Source: Taxillus chinensis
Taxonomy: Eukaryota > Streptophyta > Magnoliopsida > Santalales > Loranthaceae
Reading direction: 5' to 3'
Assembly (NCBI GenBank): GCA_023512835.1
Contig: JAKCVP010000418.1
Coordinates: forward strand, 38,056-102,055
Length of the DNA stretch: 64,000 nucleotides
Shown piece after piece: positions 43,246 to 53,863 of this stretch. A program made the translations under genes and the position numbers. How positions within the stretch are numbered: position 1 is the stretch's first letter; each line of letters opens with the position of its first letter. The notes beneath the pieces were generated by a model. It ran no database searches. It had not been told where the DNA came from and saw nothing but the letters and a program-made list of their open reading frames with translations.

Positions 43246-44396
43246 GGACTGTGTCTGCATCTGCGGCTCGTGGCACACCCTGTCAGGCGTGTGGTAACGG
43301 ATGGTGCAACGCTTGAAAGGCGAAGAGATACAGTCATGTTGATCATGTGAGACAAGCAACGCACCTCGCCTCTGGGGCACTGCACTGGACGGGATGGCAT
43401 CCAAAGTCCAAACTTGCGACGCGAGGCCCACGGGGAGTCGGGAGTGGAAGCTGCAGCTCCGGCGCCGACGGTCTCGAGCTCGGCTGAATGATGAGCTCGA
43501 TGCATCAACAACTTCAGGATTGCTGTTATTATTATTCTGGCCTAGAACGCCCTTGACCCTGCCTACGACGTGCTACCCTCAGCGCCCAATCCCTTATAGC
43601 CTGCGCGACTCGGCGCCCAGACACCAAAGTCTCCTCTATTCTTCACTAACGCCAGTCGCAAGCCACCTTCAGCCTCACGCCCTCGCTTAGCTGACCTGCC
43701 AACCTTGGCGCCTTTCAACCGCTTCGCCTTCGCACCACCTCGATTCCACCTTTGCCCCCTGTCATTGCGCTGCGTCTCAACATCCCATTGTGGCTGCCTC
43801 GACTGCATCCTGCATCCAGAGACACCGCGTTCCAACTTCTCGCTTTGCGCAAGATGCCCCCCAGGCAGCGGAAACATGGGGAGATTATGACACGGCCTGT
43901 GCCGCCACGACGCTCCACCCACCACTCATTCACTTTTTGCTCTTGCATGTTTGTACCTGGCAGCCCCTATGTGAATATCGGTTCAATCTAGTGCGCACTC
44001 CATTTGCCCCTGCATTGTCCTTCCGGGTGTCATGAACTTCAGTGTACATGCCTCCTCGTGAGACATGCGCCATTAGGTTGGCCTCGGCCTCTGGAGTTGT
44101 TGTACTACACACTGTGTGTACAGTACTGTACTTGGCCCGTCAAACCCCTGTCGACCTCCACGTAGCGGGCTACTTCTGGCTCGATCACAGATCGCAAACC
44201 AGCCGAGAAGCTGCCTCCTTCGGGCGAACTGATTCCACTGCATGGATGAAAGCTGGTCCCCTGCCGTCTGCTGACTTCCTGCTCCATAAACGGCCAGCAT
44301 GTTGCTGTCCGGTCTCTCCACTGAGCTTTTCTCTTCCGCATCAGTTCACTTACAGTCTCCAGTCTTCACCTCTCGAACAGGTGTCAATTTCGCAGC

Positions 44397-45267
44397 ATGG
44401 CCGCTCTTCTGTCCATTGCCTTGCTAATCTTTCAGGTCATTGATGCGCTTGATCTGAGCGCAAGAAGCCCGAATCGGACCGAGGGATGCCCAGAGGTAGG
44501 GTTCGCCCGCCCCTGCCTGCGAAGAAAGGATTGATACTTGCTCCGAACCAAAGACAACCAGATTTTGATGCTCTTTGTCGGCACACGAAGGTTTTCCCTG
44601 ATGCGCCTGAAAGCAATGTTTATTTCGATAAGCACAAGCCCGACGAAAATAAATTCTGCCATGGACCAGACAACAGTTTCACCATGGCCTGCTATACCTA
44701 CAACGCTGAGGGAGAGACGTGGCACTACGAAGATCGGTCACATTTTCATTGTGGCCCTGACGAGATCTGCGTGACAAAGGACCTGCGGATGGACAAACGT
44801 ATGTCGAATCAGGTGGCAAATCGGTCTGGAGGCCACCCGAGGGAAGTTTGGATATCGTCTGTCAGACTGGAGAACCGGAAGAGGAAAAACAGGTCGCCCT
44901 TGTCAAACCGCGAAAGTCGAAGAGGAAGCGTCAATACGCTCAACTAGACCCGAAAGCAGCCAAGGGGAGCAAGCGTTGGCAGGCGGTCGCGCAATTGTTA
45001 GGCGACACTGGGGGGATAAGATATCAAATCGAATGGTTTCGAGGTAAAACTGGACATTTGGATTCAACATTTGAGCAAGTGCAGAGCCATTACTTTGGTG
45101 GCAAGCCAGATGAATCCTCAGGTGTACCCACAGATCCCAACCTACATCAGATCGAGTATGACATGGACGTCGCGGACGCAGTCAACGTCACGCTGTACAC
45201 CCAAGTCACTTTCTACGATGTCAGCGACAAGACTCTCTTGTTTCGTTCATTCTCGGTAACTACTTAG
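44397..45267 (+). CDS. Putative small secreted protein, exon structure unresolved
   Basis: The ATG at 44397 opens a signal peptide (MAALLSIALLIFQVIDALDL) and then SARSPNRTEGCPE before a donor at 44496. A second coding block, about 44591..44770, reads PDENKFCHGPDNSFTMACY and EDRSHFHCGPDEIC, Cys-containing and extracellular-looking. The third block is open to the stop at 45267: basic KPRKSKRKRQYAQLD followed by a beta-rich end (VNVTLYTQVTFYDVSDKTLLFRSFSVTT). Blocks two and three are in different frames. One consistent model is 44397..44495, 44591..44770, 44866..45267 (226 residues), but its donors and acceptors are weak (GTGACA; GAAG). The frame of block three also looks coding upstream (YVESGGKSVWRPPEGSLDIVC, from ~44800), suggesting either a frameshift or a missed exon. 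Resembles fungal effector-like secreted proteins; function unknown. Confidence 0.45.
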
Positions 45268-45620
45268 GGAGCCTGTGCAGCGAGCTCAAGGAACGAAGAC
45301 GGTCAAGACGCAGTAGCTGAAGACCGGATGCGGTCTACGAAGAGATCTGGCCAGTAATTCGGTACGCCAGAGGCTTTGATCGATCATTGGTGCCAGAAAT
45401 GTGTGTGGTGCAGGCTTCTTGAGAGTCGAGAGGCACAAATTGTTCCATTGCAGCCCTCGTACCACTTTAGTATATAAGTGAAACACTTCAAATTTGAACA
45501 GCAAGCGGGTTCTCGACTTGAATGAGGATGCAAGAGCCACCCCCAGACGCCGAGCCCAATGCGGGCTACAACATGCTGCAACTTATGGGCCGCAGGCCTG
45601 TACCTCAGGTACCGCATGCA
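45268..45620. other. Convergent intergenic region
   Basis: 353 bp between two convergent genes. Nothing recognisable. Confidence 0.4.
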
Positions 45621-46682
45621 TCAGTCGCTATCTAGTATCACAACCTCTGCCTCTGCCTCTCCCACACTCTCGACGCTCAGCAGGTCCCCAGCCTTGACTC
45701 CTTCAACGAAGGCGCCATCTCCCTCTCCCAGTACGGCAGATTCTCGGCCATCTAGTCTGACCTTTGCAGCCCCCTTTTTAGTCATGGGCACGTGTACGTA
45801 TACACGTCTGCCCTCTGTCTTGGTGACGACCGCTGCACCATCTTCGTCCAGGCCGCCGACGCTCCACTTGAATCGCCGGTCCACACCAATCAGCCCTGCC
45901 CCCATCAGGAAATCCGCATGAATCGGTATAGTATCCGCAACTGCAGGCCTTGCCTCGCGTTCCTCCTCTTCACTGGCATTCATGCCCGCCTTGAGCGGAC
46001 TCAAAATATTGACAAATCGCTTTCGCTTCTCGGCCTCGTCAAAGTGCCGTGTATGGTAGCGAGGCTGCAGACCGCGCTTCCAGGGCAAAGCCCAGATCTG
46101 GAGAAAGTGCACCCCCTCGTCTTCGCGCTCGTTGAACTCGGAGTGAGCTATGCCTGTGCCGCCAGTGGTGAACTGCACGTCGCCTCGCTGCATGCGGTAA
46201 AAGTCGTCCTTCTTACGGGTTGCATTGAACTCTTCGGCGCCCTTTTTGAGCATGCTATCCCGATGCGTGAGCTCGCCATCGATGATGTAGCTGAAGATTT
46301 CAAAGTTGCTGTGAGGGTGCGTGGGGAAACCGCTATTGGCCGCTACGCGGTCCTCGTTCAGCACGCGCAACGAGCCGAAGCGGTCGTAACCCGAGTGGAA
46401 GGAGGCAAAGTTGAAGGAGTGGTATGTGTTTAGCCAGCCATGGTCCGCATGGCCACGTTGAGCGGACGGGTGTGGCGTTATCTTTGCGTGGGCGAGTTTG
46501 GACATAATTTTCCTAGGTGAACTCATGGGCTGACCCAGATGCTGGTGGTTTGCCCGGTCTTTGAAAGCTCCAAATGGACTTACGACTTCTAGATCTTTCA
46601 GAATGCTCTTTTTGGGCAGGATGATGGCGAGGGCAACAGCTAGAAGCACAATGGAGAGGCCTGTGAAGAGTCTACGGAACAT
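45621..46682 (-). CDS. Pirin-family bicupin with N-terminal membrane anchor
   Basis: 353 residues, single exon. Residues 5-23 (LFTGLSIVLLAVALAIILP) form one hydrophobic helix, so the protein is probably a type II membrane or secreted protein. The pirin fold follows from ~60: HGWLNTYHSFNFASFHSGYDRFGSLRVLNEDRV, metal-site motif FPTHPHSNFEIFSYIIDGELTHRDS (two His and Glu), and FTTGGTGIAHSEFNERED, then the second cupin in the C-terminal half. Pirins are iron proteins: some are quercetin dioxygenases, others transcription cofactors. The N-terminal domain retains the His-His-His-Glu set; the YhhW-like length suggests a quercetinase-type enzyme (inference). Met60 (MSKLAHAKI) is an alternative cytosolic start. 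Divergent from APC10. Confidence 0.85.
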   Translation of the reverse strand: MFRRLFTGLSIVLLAVALAIILPKKSILKDLEVVSPFGAFKDRANHQHLGQPMSSPRKIMSKLAHAKITPHPSAQRGHADHGWLNTYHSFNFASFHSGYDRFGSLRVLNEDRVAANSGFPTHPHSNFEIFSYIIDGELTHRDSMLKKGAEEFNATRKKDDFYRMQRGDVQFTTGGTGIAHSEFNEREDEGVHFLQIWALPWKRGLQPRYHTRHFDEAEKRKRFVNILSPLKAGMNASEEEEREARPAVADTIPIHADFLMGAGLIGVDRRFKWSVGGLDEDGAAVVTKTEGRRVYVHVPMTKKGAAKVRLDGRESAVLGEGDGAFVEGVKAGDLLSVESVGEAEAEVVILDSD

Positions 46683-47165
46683 TCAGACAGACTGTGGCTC
46701 AAGAGTTTGCTTTAAATGCTCGAACATGACGCTGAACTTCTCAGCTAGCGATCGATGGTATTCCCCAGACTGGACTGGAAGTAATTGACAGTGCTTTGGT
46801 CATCTGCGGGATTCAGTTCCGCACTCGTTGATCGCTGCCCAGCTGGCTAAGCCAAGCTGTATGTGAACAAGTTCAACAGTCTCGGCGCGGCCAATGGCGC
46901 TTGTCACGCATGTCGCAGAGACGCAAACGTAGTGTTACCCTGAATTTCCCAAAAGATCAACCTCCTCAGGCAGGCGTCAACGACACGTGCTCCTCATGGT
47001 GACGATGTTTGTAATTTACAGTCTCAACGAATCTACTCCGGTGCTGAACAACTGCGTCGTAATTCCGAATGCATAAAGCTCACGCCTCTGGATATCGACA
47101 GCTGCGACCAAAGTTCATGAGCAGCTCCCTGGGATCCGCTTGCGTCTTGGAATGCTACATTGAGC
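46683..47165. promoter_or_regulatory. Divergent promoter, pirin and APC10
   Basis: 483 bp between divergent starts. No supported ORF or assignable operator. Confidence 0.35.
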
Positions 47166-48446
47166 ATGACAGACACATCAAACGAACCATCAGAAGCAAA
47201 CATGGACGAAATGGATCTGGATCCGGACTTGATTGGTGAAGGAGAAGAAGATGACGCCCTACAAGAGTACGATGCCGATGAGACAGATGGCCTGGGTGAG
47301 CCTCCATCTCCATACATCTACGAGGACGGCTACAGCAGTGAAAGCTGGCCCAGCGGTTTACATGATCCGAGCACGCTTCTTGAGGCACCTGATATCAATC
47401 CGCCCGATCGTCCCGGTGCCAACACGCGCGCCTTCTTCAGGTGGACCAGGAAAGATCCAAGACGAGCGAGTATGGACGTTTGGAAATCTCCCATATAACT
47501 CCCTCGTGTATCTTTACTCTCGTCCCAGCGCCCGCAAGAAACAAGAAGCACGTTCGCCGACCATGTATATGTCAGCAGCCATGCGGATCATAAGCGCAAG
47601 ACCCGTAAGTCGTAGACAGGCAAAAGAGCACTCGGGCTAACACGTAGGACAACGCCAGATCCTCACCACCCAATGGATCTACCCCATCTCAAAGAAATAT
47701 CAAACATGGCCCAATGGACCGTCTCCTCGCACAAGCCGAGCTGCGGCATAAAGGCCCTGCGCGACCTCACGCCAGGCACATACTGGCAATCCGACGGGCC
47801 CCAACCGCACACTCTCAACATCCACTTCTTCAAGCGCGTCGCAATCTGTCACATCCGGATGCTCCTAGACTACGACCAGGACGAAAGTTACACGCCGACA
47901 AAGATGCACTTCTTCGCCGGCACAGGCTATCACGACTTGCAGCTCGTCAAGGAAATGGCCATGCAGCAGCCTCGAGGGTGGATAGACATTGACCTCTCGC
48001 GCGCGGGCGGCCCAACAGCAGCAGAAGACGAGGCTTTGGCGCGCGGTCTCGAACGCGAAGACGCACTGGAACTACCAGATCCAATCACAGAGCAGGAGCA
48101 GCGCGATCTGCCGCAGAGCGAGCAGGAGATGCTCCGGCATCAGCGGTGCACGGGATTAGGGCCTACACTGCGGTGCTGGCTCCTGCAGGTGCGCATCCTC
48201 GAGAATCACCAGAATGGAAAGGACACGCATATGCGGGGTCTTCAGATTTTCTCGCGCGAGGGTGCACCAGTGCAAAAGACGACGCGCGTGCAGGCGAACC
48301 AGAATAAACTCGTCGCCGCAACGGGTGGCAGTTCTTCTGCGACCAAGGCTAGCGGCAGCAGCAAAGGCAAGGGCACGGCGGGCTCACGCGCGGACCGAAT
48401 CTTGGGGCTGTCGGACGATGCCTTTGGAGAGCCGGTCCTGCGATGA
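47166..48446 (+). CDS. DOC1: Anaphase-promoting complex subunit 10 (Apc10/Doc1)
   Basis: Substrate-recognition subunit of the APC/C ubiquitin ligase. Exon 1 starts at ATG 47166 with an acidic disordered segment (MDEMDLDPDLIGEGEEDDALQEYD) and ends either at 47440 or 47469. The last exon, from about 47648 or 47659 to 48446, carries the DOC domain: LKEISNMAQWTVSSHKPSCGIKALRD, TYWQSDGPQPHTLNIHFFKRV, ICHIRMLLDYDQDESYTPTKMHFFAG, and, after a charged insertion of ~40 residues, TLRCWLLQVRILENHQNGKDTHMRGLQIF. The protein ends in V-L-R, matching the Ile/Leu-Arg tail with which Apc10 docks on the TPR subunit Cdc27. The middle is ambiguous: either one ~200-nt intron (47441..47647) or two with a small exon before the GTAAGT at 47605. 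Family call certain; the boundaries are not. Confidence 0.9.
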
Positions 48447-49043
48447 GCGGGCGAGCGTTGGAGCATTTTTGCGCGCTTGGAAGCATGAGCGTGAGCGTGG
48501 TTTGCATAGCGAGGCGTTTCGCGAAACAGGCGCACTGAGGATATCCTTGCGTGGCTTCGGGCGTTAGAAGACCTCACTATCATCAAGTTACACCATTATT
48601 GTGACACGTGTGTGATGGCAGCATCGCCAGGCGCAAAGTGCGACCTTCATTACTAAAGGGCGTAGTGTAGTGTACTGTATTGTATCAGTGCAACTCGAGG
48701 AGAGCAGCTGCAAATAGCAACAAGCCAAGCAAGTTGTCCCGATCTTGAGATCTGTTATTCTTCTAGCACCGTAAGGTAAATTTAGAGCCGCAGAAACGCA
48801 CCTCGGATCAAGATCCCAACCCCAGGCGATCAGATCATTTTAAACGCGACGACCTTCATATCCGCGCTATACCCGTTTATGCATACCCCCGTAATTCTCC
48901 CCCCAGCTTCCCTGTCCATCTGATGCCCGACGCAAAAAGCCAACAAACGCTCGATTGCGCCCTCCATCTACGTAAATGGACCCTGACCGTGACTCGTAAG
49001 GCAGATCACATCTCTGGAAAGAGCCAAGAGCCAAGAGCCCAAG
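48447..49043. other. Intergenic
   Basis: 597 bp upstream of the 49044 gene. A GTAGTGTACTGTATTGTATC motif lies at 48665-48684. Nothing else. Confidence 0.4.
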
Positions 49044-50918
49044 ATGTCGACATGGCGCGGAGGATCGCTGTACACGCTCGTCGGCGCAGACGCCTCTAAC
49101 AAACCTCGCTCCTCGACCTGCTCCTCGCGGCGCGTCCTCGTCGCCTCGAGCCTGGCGGCAGTCGCCCTCTTCATCTTATTCTGGATCTCGCTCGAAGGGT
49201 CGGTGCTGGATCTGGAGCACAGCGAGAATGCGCTGCCCGAGCCGGAGCGATTGATCACACCTGTCGAGGATGAGCACGCCGCTGCTGCTTCCGAGCTCGC
49301 AGATGGATACTACCCTCTTGAAACGCCCGGGCAAACGACGCCTTGCAGCGCCGTCCCAGCGCAGATTCTCACTGAGCTATCCATCCTGCAGAGCCGCAGT
49401 ATTGTGCTTGTTGCTGGGGGCAAGATACTCGGCGAGGATGAGTCGCTCGATGTGCCGGGGCAGGTCTGCGTGCTCGTTACCATTCCACAGCAGCCGCTGG
49501 AGAATATAGAGGCGCTCGACTATCTTGACCCTCCTGTGCCAGGCAAAGGACCAGACTCGATTCACCTCCTGATCAATTCTACTGATGTTGCACTTACGTA
49601 TCCGCCCCTGCGGCCGCTGCCCGGCCAACAGATTCAGCTGGCGAACAAGCAGTCACTCGTGTACTACGCCGATGCCACCTTGTTCCAGGGCGGCAACTAC
49701 GAGATACATGCCGAGCATGAGTTCGACAATTGGAAGTGGGGTCAGCAGTGGCATGTCATGTATGGCGAGCAGCCTTTCAAGCTAGGCAATGGCAAGTCCC
49801 CGGACCAGGTCTTCAAAGAGCACGAGTTCAAGCCTGTCCCGCTTCCCGTGTACCACTTCCAAGTACGGGGATCCGAGGACCTCCCTGCCCGCCCAGTCTG
49901 CGATGAGAAGCACATTGCAGGTAAAGGCCGCTGGTATAAGCAATCTGCCTTTCCCGAACTGCCAGCAGAGACAGCAGATGAGACTGGCTATGTCTGGCAA
50001 GGTGACACTTGCAAGTTAGAGTATTATACTCCCAACGACATGCTCGATTGCCTTCAGGATAGAACTATTCATGTCTATGGAGACTCTATGATCCGTCGAG
50101 TCACCAAGTCTCTCATCAATGTTGGCCAGTGGTGTCATGACCCCGACGCTCGTTGTCAGGATGAGGACGACTGGCGCGGCCAACCGCTTACGACTGTCCA
50201 AGTTGGTGCGGACGGTGATCTGAAATGGGAGCAGATTGATGGCGAGGCGCCATACTTCAAGCACGAGGATACAACCACTGTCAAGTTTGGACGCAGCACC
50301 GAGGTTGACTTCAGCTTCGTAACGCAGATCACGAACCAGACGTCGGAGTGGATGTCACGTTTCTACAACGAAGGCGATCTTATGCAGCTGCAGGATGCGC
50401 CGATCCCATCTGTAAAGCCGGATTTTGAGATCAGGGACGGAGCGACACCGCGCATCCCACCTCATCTCTCCAAGCCCGATGTTGTGATCCTCGGCTTTGG
50501 TGCGTGGGACGAGGCCTTCACGGACAGATTTGATCCGTATGAGTGGAGACTCAAGCAGTTCCGCGAGACCATCCTCGCCGCCTATCCCGACACGCCCATC
50601 TTGATGCGGCTAGCAAACTCGTGGTGTTGCCGAACAACAGGCAACGGGTTCCGTAGATACACCGGCGGCCGCGTACAGGAATTTGACGACCGTACAAGGA
50701 GAGTCTTTGGTGTCGGCGATGGTGGGATGACCGAGGATGGGCGTATCCGATTGATTGACACTGCGAACATGAACGGCCGACCAGACATCATCTTCAACTG
50801 GGGCGTCTCTGACGCAAACCATCCTCGCGCGTCCCACGTACGGATCGAGCTTCAAATGCTAATGCACTCGATGTGCAAAAGAGATGCCACGAGCGGCAAA
50901 CTTCTATTCAGAGAATGA
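49044..50918 (+). CDS. Type II membrane PC-esterase/SGNH-like protein
   Basis: 624 residues, single exon. A short cytosolic N-terminus (SSRR at 27-30) precedes one signal-anchor helix (31-50, VLVASSLAAVALFILFWISL), so the catalytic part lies in the Golgi/ER lumen or outside. The luminal portion has a beta-rich domain (residues ~100-300) and then the SGNH/PC-esterase domain: Gly346-Asp347-Ser348 in HVYGDSMIRR (nucleophile Ser348), WDEAF and LMRLANSWCCR, and the catalytic D-x2-H in DANHPRASH (Asp590, His593). This architecture matches the Cas1p/trichome-birefringence-like/NXPE group, which O-acetylates cell-wall or capsular polysaccharides or glycoproteins. Glycan acetylation here is inferred. 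Cys residues in CRTTGNG suggest disulfides. Confidence 0.82.
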   Translation: MSTWRGGSLYTLVGADASNKPRSSTCSSRRVLVASSLAAVALFILFWISLEGSVLDLEHSENALPEPERLITPVEDEHAAAASELADGYYPLETPGQTTPCSAVPAQILTELSILQSRSIVLVAGGKILGEDESLDVPGQVCVLVTIPQQPLENIEALDYLDPPVPGKGPDSIHLLINSTDVALTYPPLRPLPGQQIQLANKQSLVYYADATLFQGGNYEIHAEHEFDNWKWGQQWHVMYGEQPFKLGNGKSPDQVFKEHEFKPVPLPVYHFQVRGSEDLPARPVCDEKHIAGKGRWYKQSAFPELPAETADETGYVWQGDTCKLEYYTPNDMLDCLQDRTIHVYGDSMIRRVTKSLINVGQWCHDPDARCQDEDDWRGQPLTTVQVGADGDLKWEQIDGEAPYFKHEDTTTVKFGRSTEVDFSFVTQITNQTSEWMSRFYNEGDLMQLQDAPIPSVKPDFEIRDGATPRIPPHLSKPDVVILGFGAWDEAFTDRFDPYEWRLKQFRETILAAYPDTPILMRLANSWCCRTTGNGFRRYTGGRVQEFDDRTRRVFGVGDGGMTEDGRIRLIDTANMNGRPDIIFNWGVSDANHPRASHVRIELQMLMHSMCKRDATSGKLLFRE

Positions 50919-52139
50919 AGGGGGTCATCAGCCTCTGAGAGGAATGCACGATCGAGATAGGGACAGCGCCATATCAGGTGGAGCGATGATGTACTCCAGC
51001 GCTGGACACCAGTCAGTCATCTTGTCGGGCAGCCATATTAACGGTCTCATCCGGCGCTACTAGAAGCGGACTCCTTTTTGGGCGCTTCATGCTCCAAGGC
51101 GAAGAGGCACCTTGACGTTCAGAAATATGTTGGTGCGTCTGGAGGCCGACTGTCACCAATGACGACTGAAAAGCGTCTGCTCGCTGCGATATTACATGCA
51201 GCAAGAATCGCCGGGGCGAGGATCTGTTCTGGCGGGGAATGTACATAAGGAAGATGTGTAGAATATGTTGGAGGTTTCATCTTTCGTCATGATGTAGAGG
51301 AAAGGACGTGACGGTCTTACGATGCCTGGAGACAGCTGAGGCATCCATCTTGGATCTGCTTGGGCCTGATCGTGGAGACAAGATAAACGCAAACGTAGTG
51401 ATGCAGTGTGACCAAGCAGAAGGACTTCGAAGAGCAGCACGGCACATGTACAGTATGTGGTAAGGAGCTGGTGGTCGTGCTCGTTGGCAAGGCTCGGCGC
51501 TTGGCAAGCGCGGTCGAGGACGAGGCTCTTGCATCTCTTGTAAGATAAGATTTTGGTGGCTGCATCGTGCACAATGCTTGCATCAATCCAGCCCCAATTC
51601 TCCACAGTCGCCATTCACTTATCATCTGTTGCTTGTACGCATAAGTGGAAGCGCGAGCCACGCGACCAACTGCACACTCGGCTCGCACTCGACTTCGAAC
51701 TACAAAGCAGACTGCAGACAACGGATGCGCAGATTCGTCCACCGCGCCGCTTCCCATCGACCGAGATTTCGCCCTCCGATTCGTTCGAGTCAGTCGCTAT
51801 CGTTGCATTTAAGAGCAGCTATGCCTGGCGTGCCTGGTTACATCTCAGACAAGCCGATCAAGCAGAAAGTGCCGTCGCGTTCCGACGTCATAAACGGCAT
51901 CTGAACTTCGATCCTGTCTCCATGTGTCGATAGTCACCGCCTACTAAGCCTCATCTCTCCTAGAGCCAGAGCATCTCCGCATTCTCCAGACTGCTAGCGC
52001 ATTGAAATGATGCATATTATCCGCGCTGCTCTGGAGCTGCCCTGCAATTATGTAGCCCTCTGGCTTCACCCTGCGAACTCAATTACCCGGTAAAGCTCTG
52101 TGTCTGCTGCTTCACCTTCTCGAACGATAACTCCTCATC
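50919..52139. other. 1.2-kb intergenic region
   Basis: No supported gene. Several frames of 100-146 codons on both strands overlap here but lack domains and exon-like structure. Confidence 0.45.
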
Positions 52140-53199
52140 ATGACAAGCAGAGAGACTGGAGTATCGGACAGTGAAGCCCAGAAGCAGAATGCTGCTCTGC
52201 GCAACTACTGGGACGACTATGGTGAGTGCGCCGGCTCCTCTCTGCTGTTCAAGTGATACGAACACCCCTGCTCTGGATCATCCCAGCTCTCGTCGCATTG
52301 TTGGATCTTTCTGACGTGCGGAAATCAGGTGGAAACCCAATGTCTAAAGTCGACACCGGCGGCTCAAGAGAAGGACCATCACTGGGAGACTTCCAACCAG
52401 GTCTCTACAAGCTAGTCGACGGCGGAAATCGCGCCAATGGAGCACCCATAGGTCTGTCAGGTTTCGCCGCAACGACCTTTGTCCTCGCGCTGGTAAACAT
52501 GAATGTACGTGGCGTAGCTGCGCCGAATCTCGTCGTCGGCCCAGCACTCGCCTACGGCGGTCTAGTCCAGCTCCTCGCCGGCATGTGGGAGTTTCCCAAC
52601 GGCAACACTTTCGCAGCCACCGCCCTCAGCAGCTACGGCGGCTTCTGGATCGGCCTGGGCATCATCTTCACTCCTGGCGGATTCCAAATCGCAGAGTCCT
52701 ATGGCGGCATGACCCCGGATTTCTATACGGCGGTGGGCTTCTACCTCATCGCTTGGTTCATATTCACCGTTTTCATGACTCTGGCGACTGTCAAGTCAAA
52801 CCTGGTGTTTTTTATGCTGTTCTTTACCGTTGCGCTGGCATTTCTGCTGCTGGGGCTGGCGTTTTTGTACAATAGTGGCGTGACGCCCGCGGAACCGCAT
52901 AAGCTGCTATCTCATGCTGGCGGGGGATTCGCGATGATTGCTGCTTTTTTGGCGTGGTGGTCGATGTTGGCGGGTATACTTGATCGCAGTAATTCCTTCT
53001 TTCTCGTACCCAGTGAGTGTTCTTCATTTTCATCATCATCATCTTCTTCTTCTCCTCTTCTTTTTCCCCCCTTTCCTTGATGGGGGTTTCAAGAGAGGGG
53101 TGGTTGAACAATAGTACGTGCTGACATTATACTCTAGCATTCGAGTTTCCATGGACACCCAAGGGCCGACATTCGAAGAAGGAAGAGGTCGAGCCGTGA
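52140..53199 (+). CDS. GPR1/FUN34/YaaH-family acetate transporter
   Basis: Three exons, 52140..52221, 52329..53012, 53138..53199, total 276 codons (275 residues). Six membrane helices: the first begins ANGAPIGLSGFAATTFVLALVNM (family signature N-x-A-P-x-G-L), then VGPALAYGGLVQLLAGMWEF, SSYGGFWIGLGIIFTPG, YTAVGFYLIAWFIFTVFMTL, NLVFFMLFFTVALAFLLLGL and GGGFAMIAAFLAWWSMLAGIL. The C-terminal exon supplies FEFPWTPKGRHSKKEEVEP, typical of the yeast Ady2/Ato proteins. These carry acetate/H+ (and in some cases ammonium or succinate) across the plasma membrane. Intron 2 holds a long TC-rich tract (53025-53090) before its acceptor. The N-terminal tail is shorter than in yeast Ady2. Confidence 0.94.
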
Positions 53200-53863
53200 T
53201 GTTGAGCTGGTTTTGCTGCAAGATACGAAGGATGTGCAGACTCATACTAGGAAGCTGCGAAACCTTGGGCGTGGAAAGAAGAGTGATAGTCCTAATAGCA
53301 ATTATGGGGTCTCGTATCATGAGAAGATTTGAGAGGGATGGACGCCGAATACGTGCTTGGGATGGTGTACGATTGAGGAAGACTTTGCTGTTGATACCTA
53401 TGAGGAGAGTACGTATACCCTAGGAGGTATATTAGTATTGGTGAGGGTGCTGGTAGTATTTTTTGCACCTAAGAGGAGTTATCTCTACTAGGCCCACGCC
53501 ATAGTATAGGAGATAGTAAGGAACGCTATGTCGTAGGTATTATATGTGCATTGTCGTTTCTATCTACCTATCTCAATAACTGACCTGCGCAGAAGCTTTG
53601 CCAGTAGATACTCTATGGAGCATAATGTCCTAGTCTCAAAGTATCGAAACTACTTCTAGGTAGGTATCAAGCAGTAGACTCGACCAGTCCTCTCATCGTG
53701 CAAGCCTGCCTCATTGCGTGCACTACATCTTTCTGCAGACTGCAATTGTACCATATTCCACAATCAGAAGCAAAGCTGGTATCAATCCCCAAACGCCCCG
53801 GGTAAGCTAGCCAGCTGTGAACCATCCCTCAATAAAGTCCATGACCACGAACGAGCATCTCGC
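53200..53863. other. Convergent intergenic region
   Basis: 664 bp between convergent stops. Holds a few TAGG/CCTA motifs near 53565 and 53655, similar to those at 31.6 kb. No gene. Confidence 0.4.

Larger units (their letters stand above)
42171..44396. other. 2.2-kb region, GC-rich, with simple repeats
   Basis: Divergent upstream regions. Contains a (GGCGAC)n run, a (GGACA)n run, a C9 tract at 42573 and TGTACAGTAC-type palindromes. Open frames here (for instance 42873..43511 on the minus strand) are carried by the repeats and lack domains. A short pyrimidine-rich zone near 44330-44390 precedes the next gene and may be its 5' UTR. Confidence 0.5.

Noticed and set aside
42873..43511. 212-codon minus-strand open frame
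   Set aside because: Much of it is translated GGCGAC and GGACA repeat; no domain.
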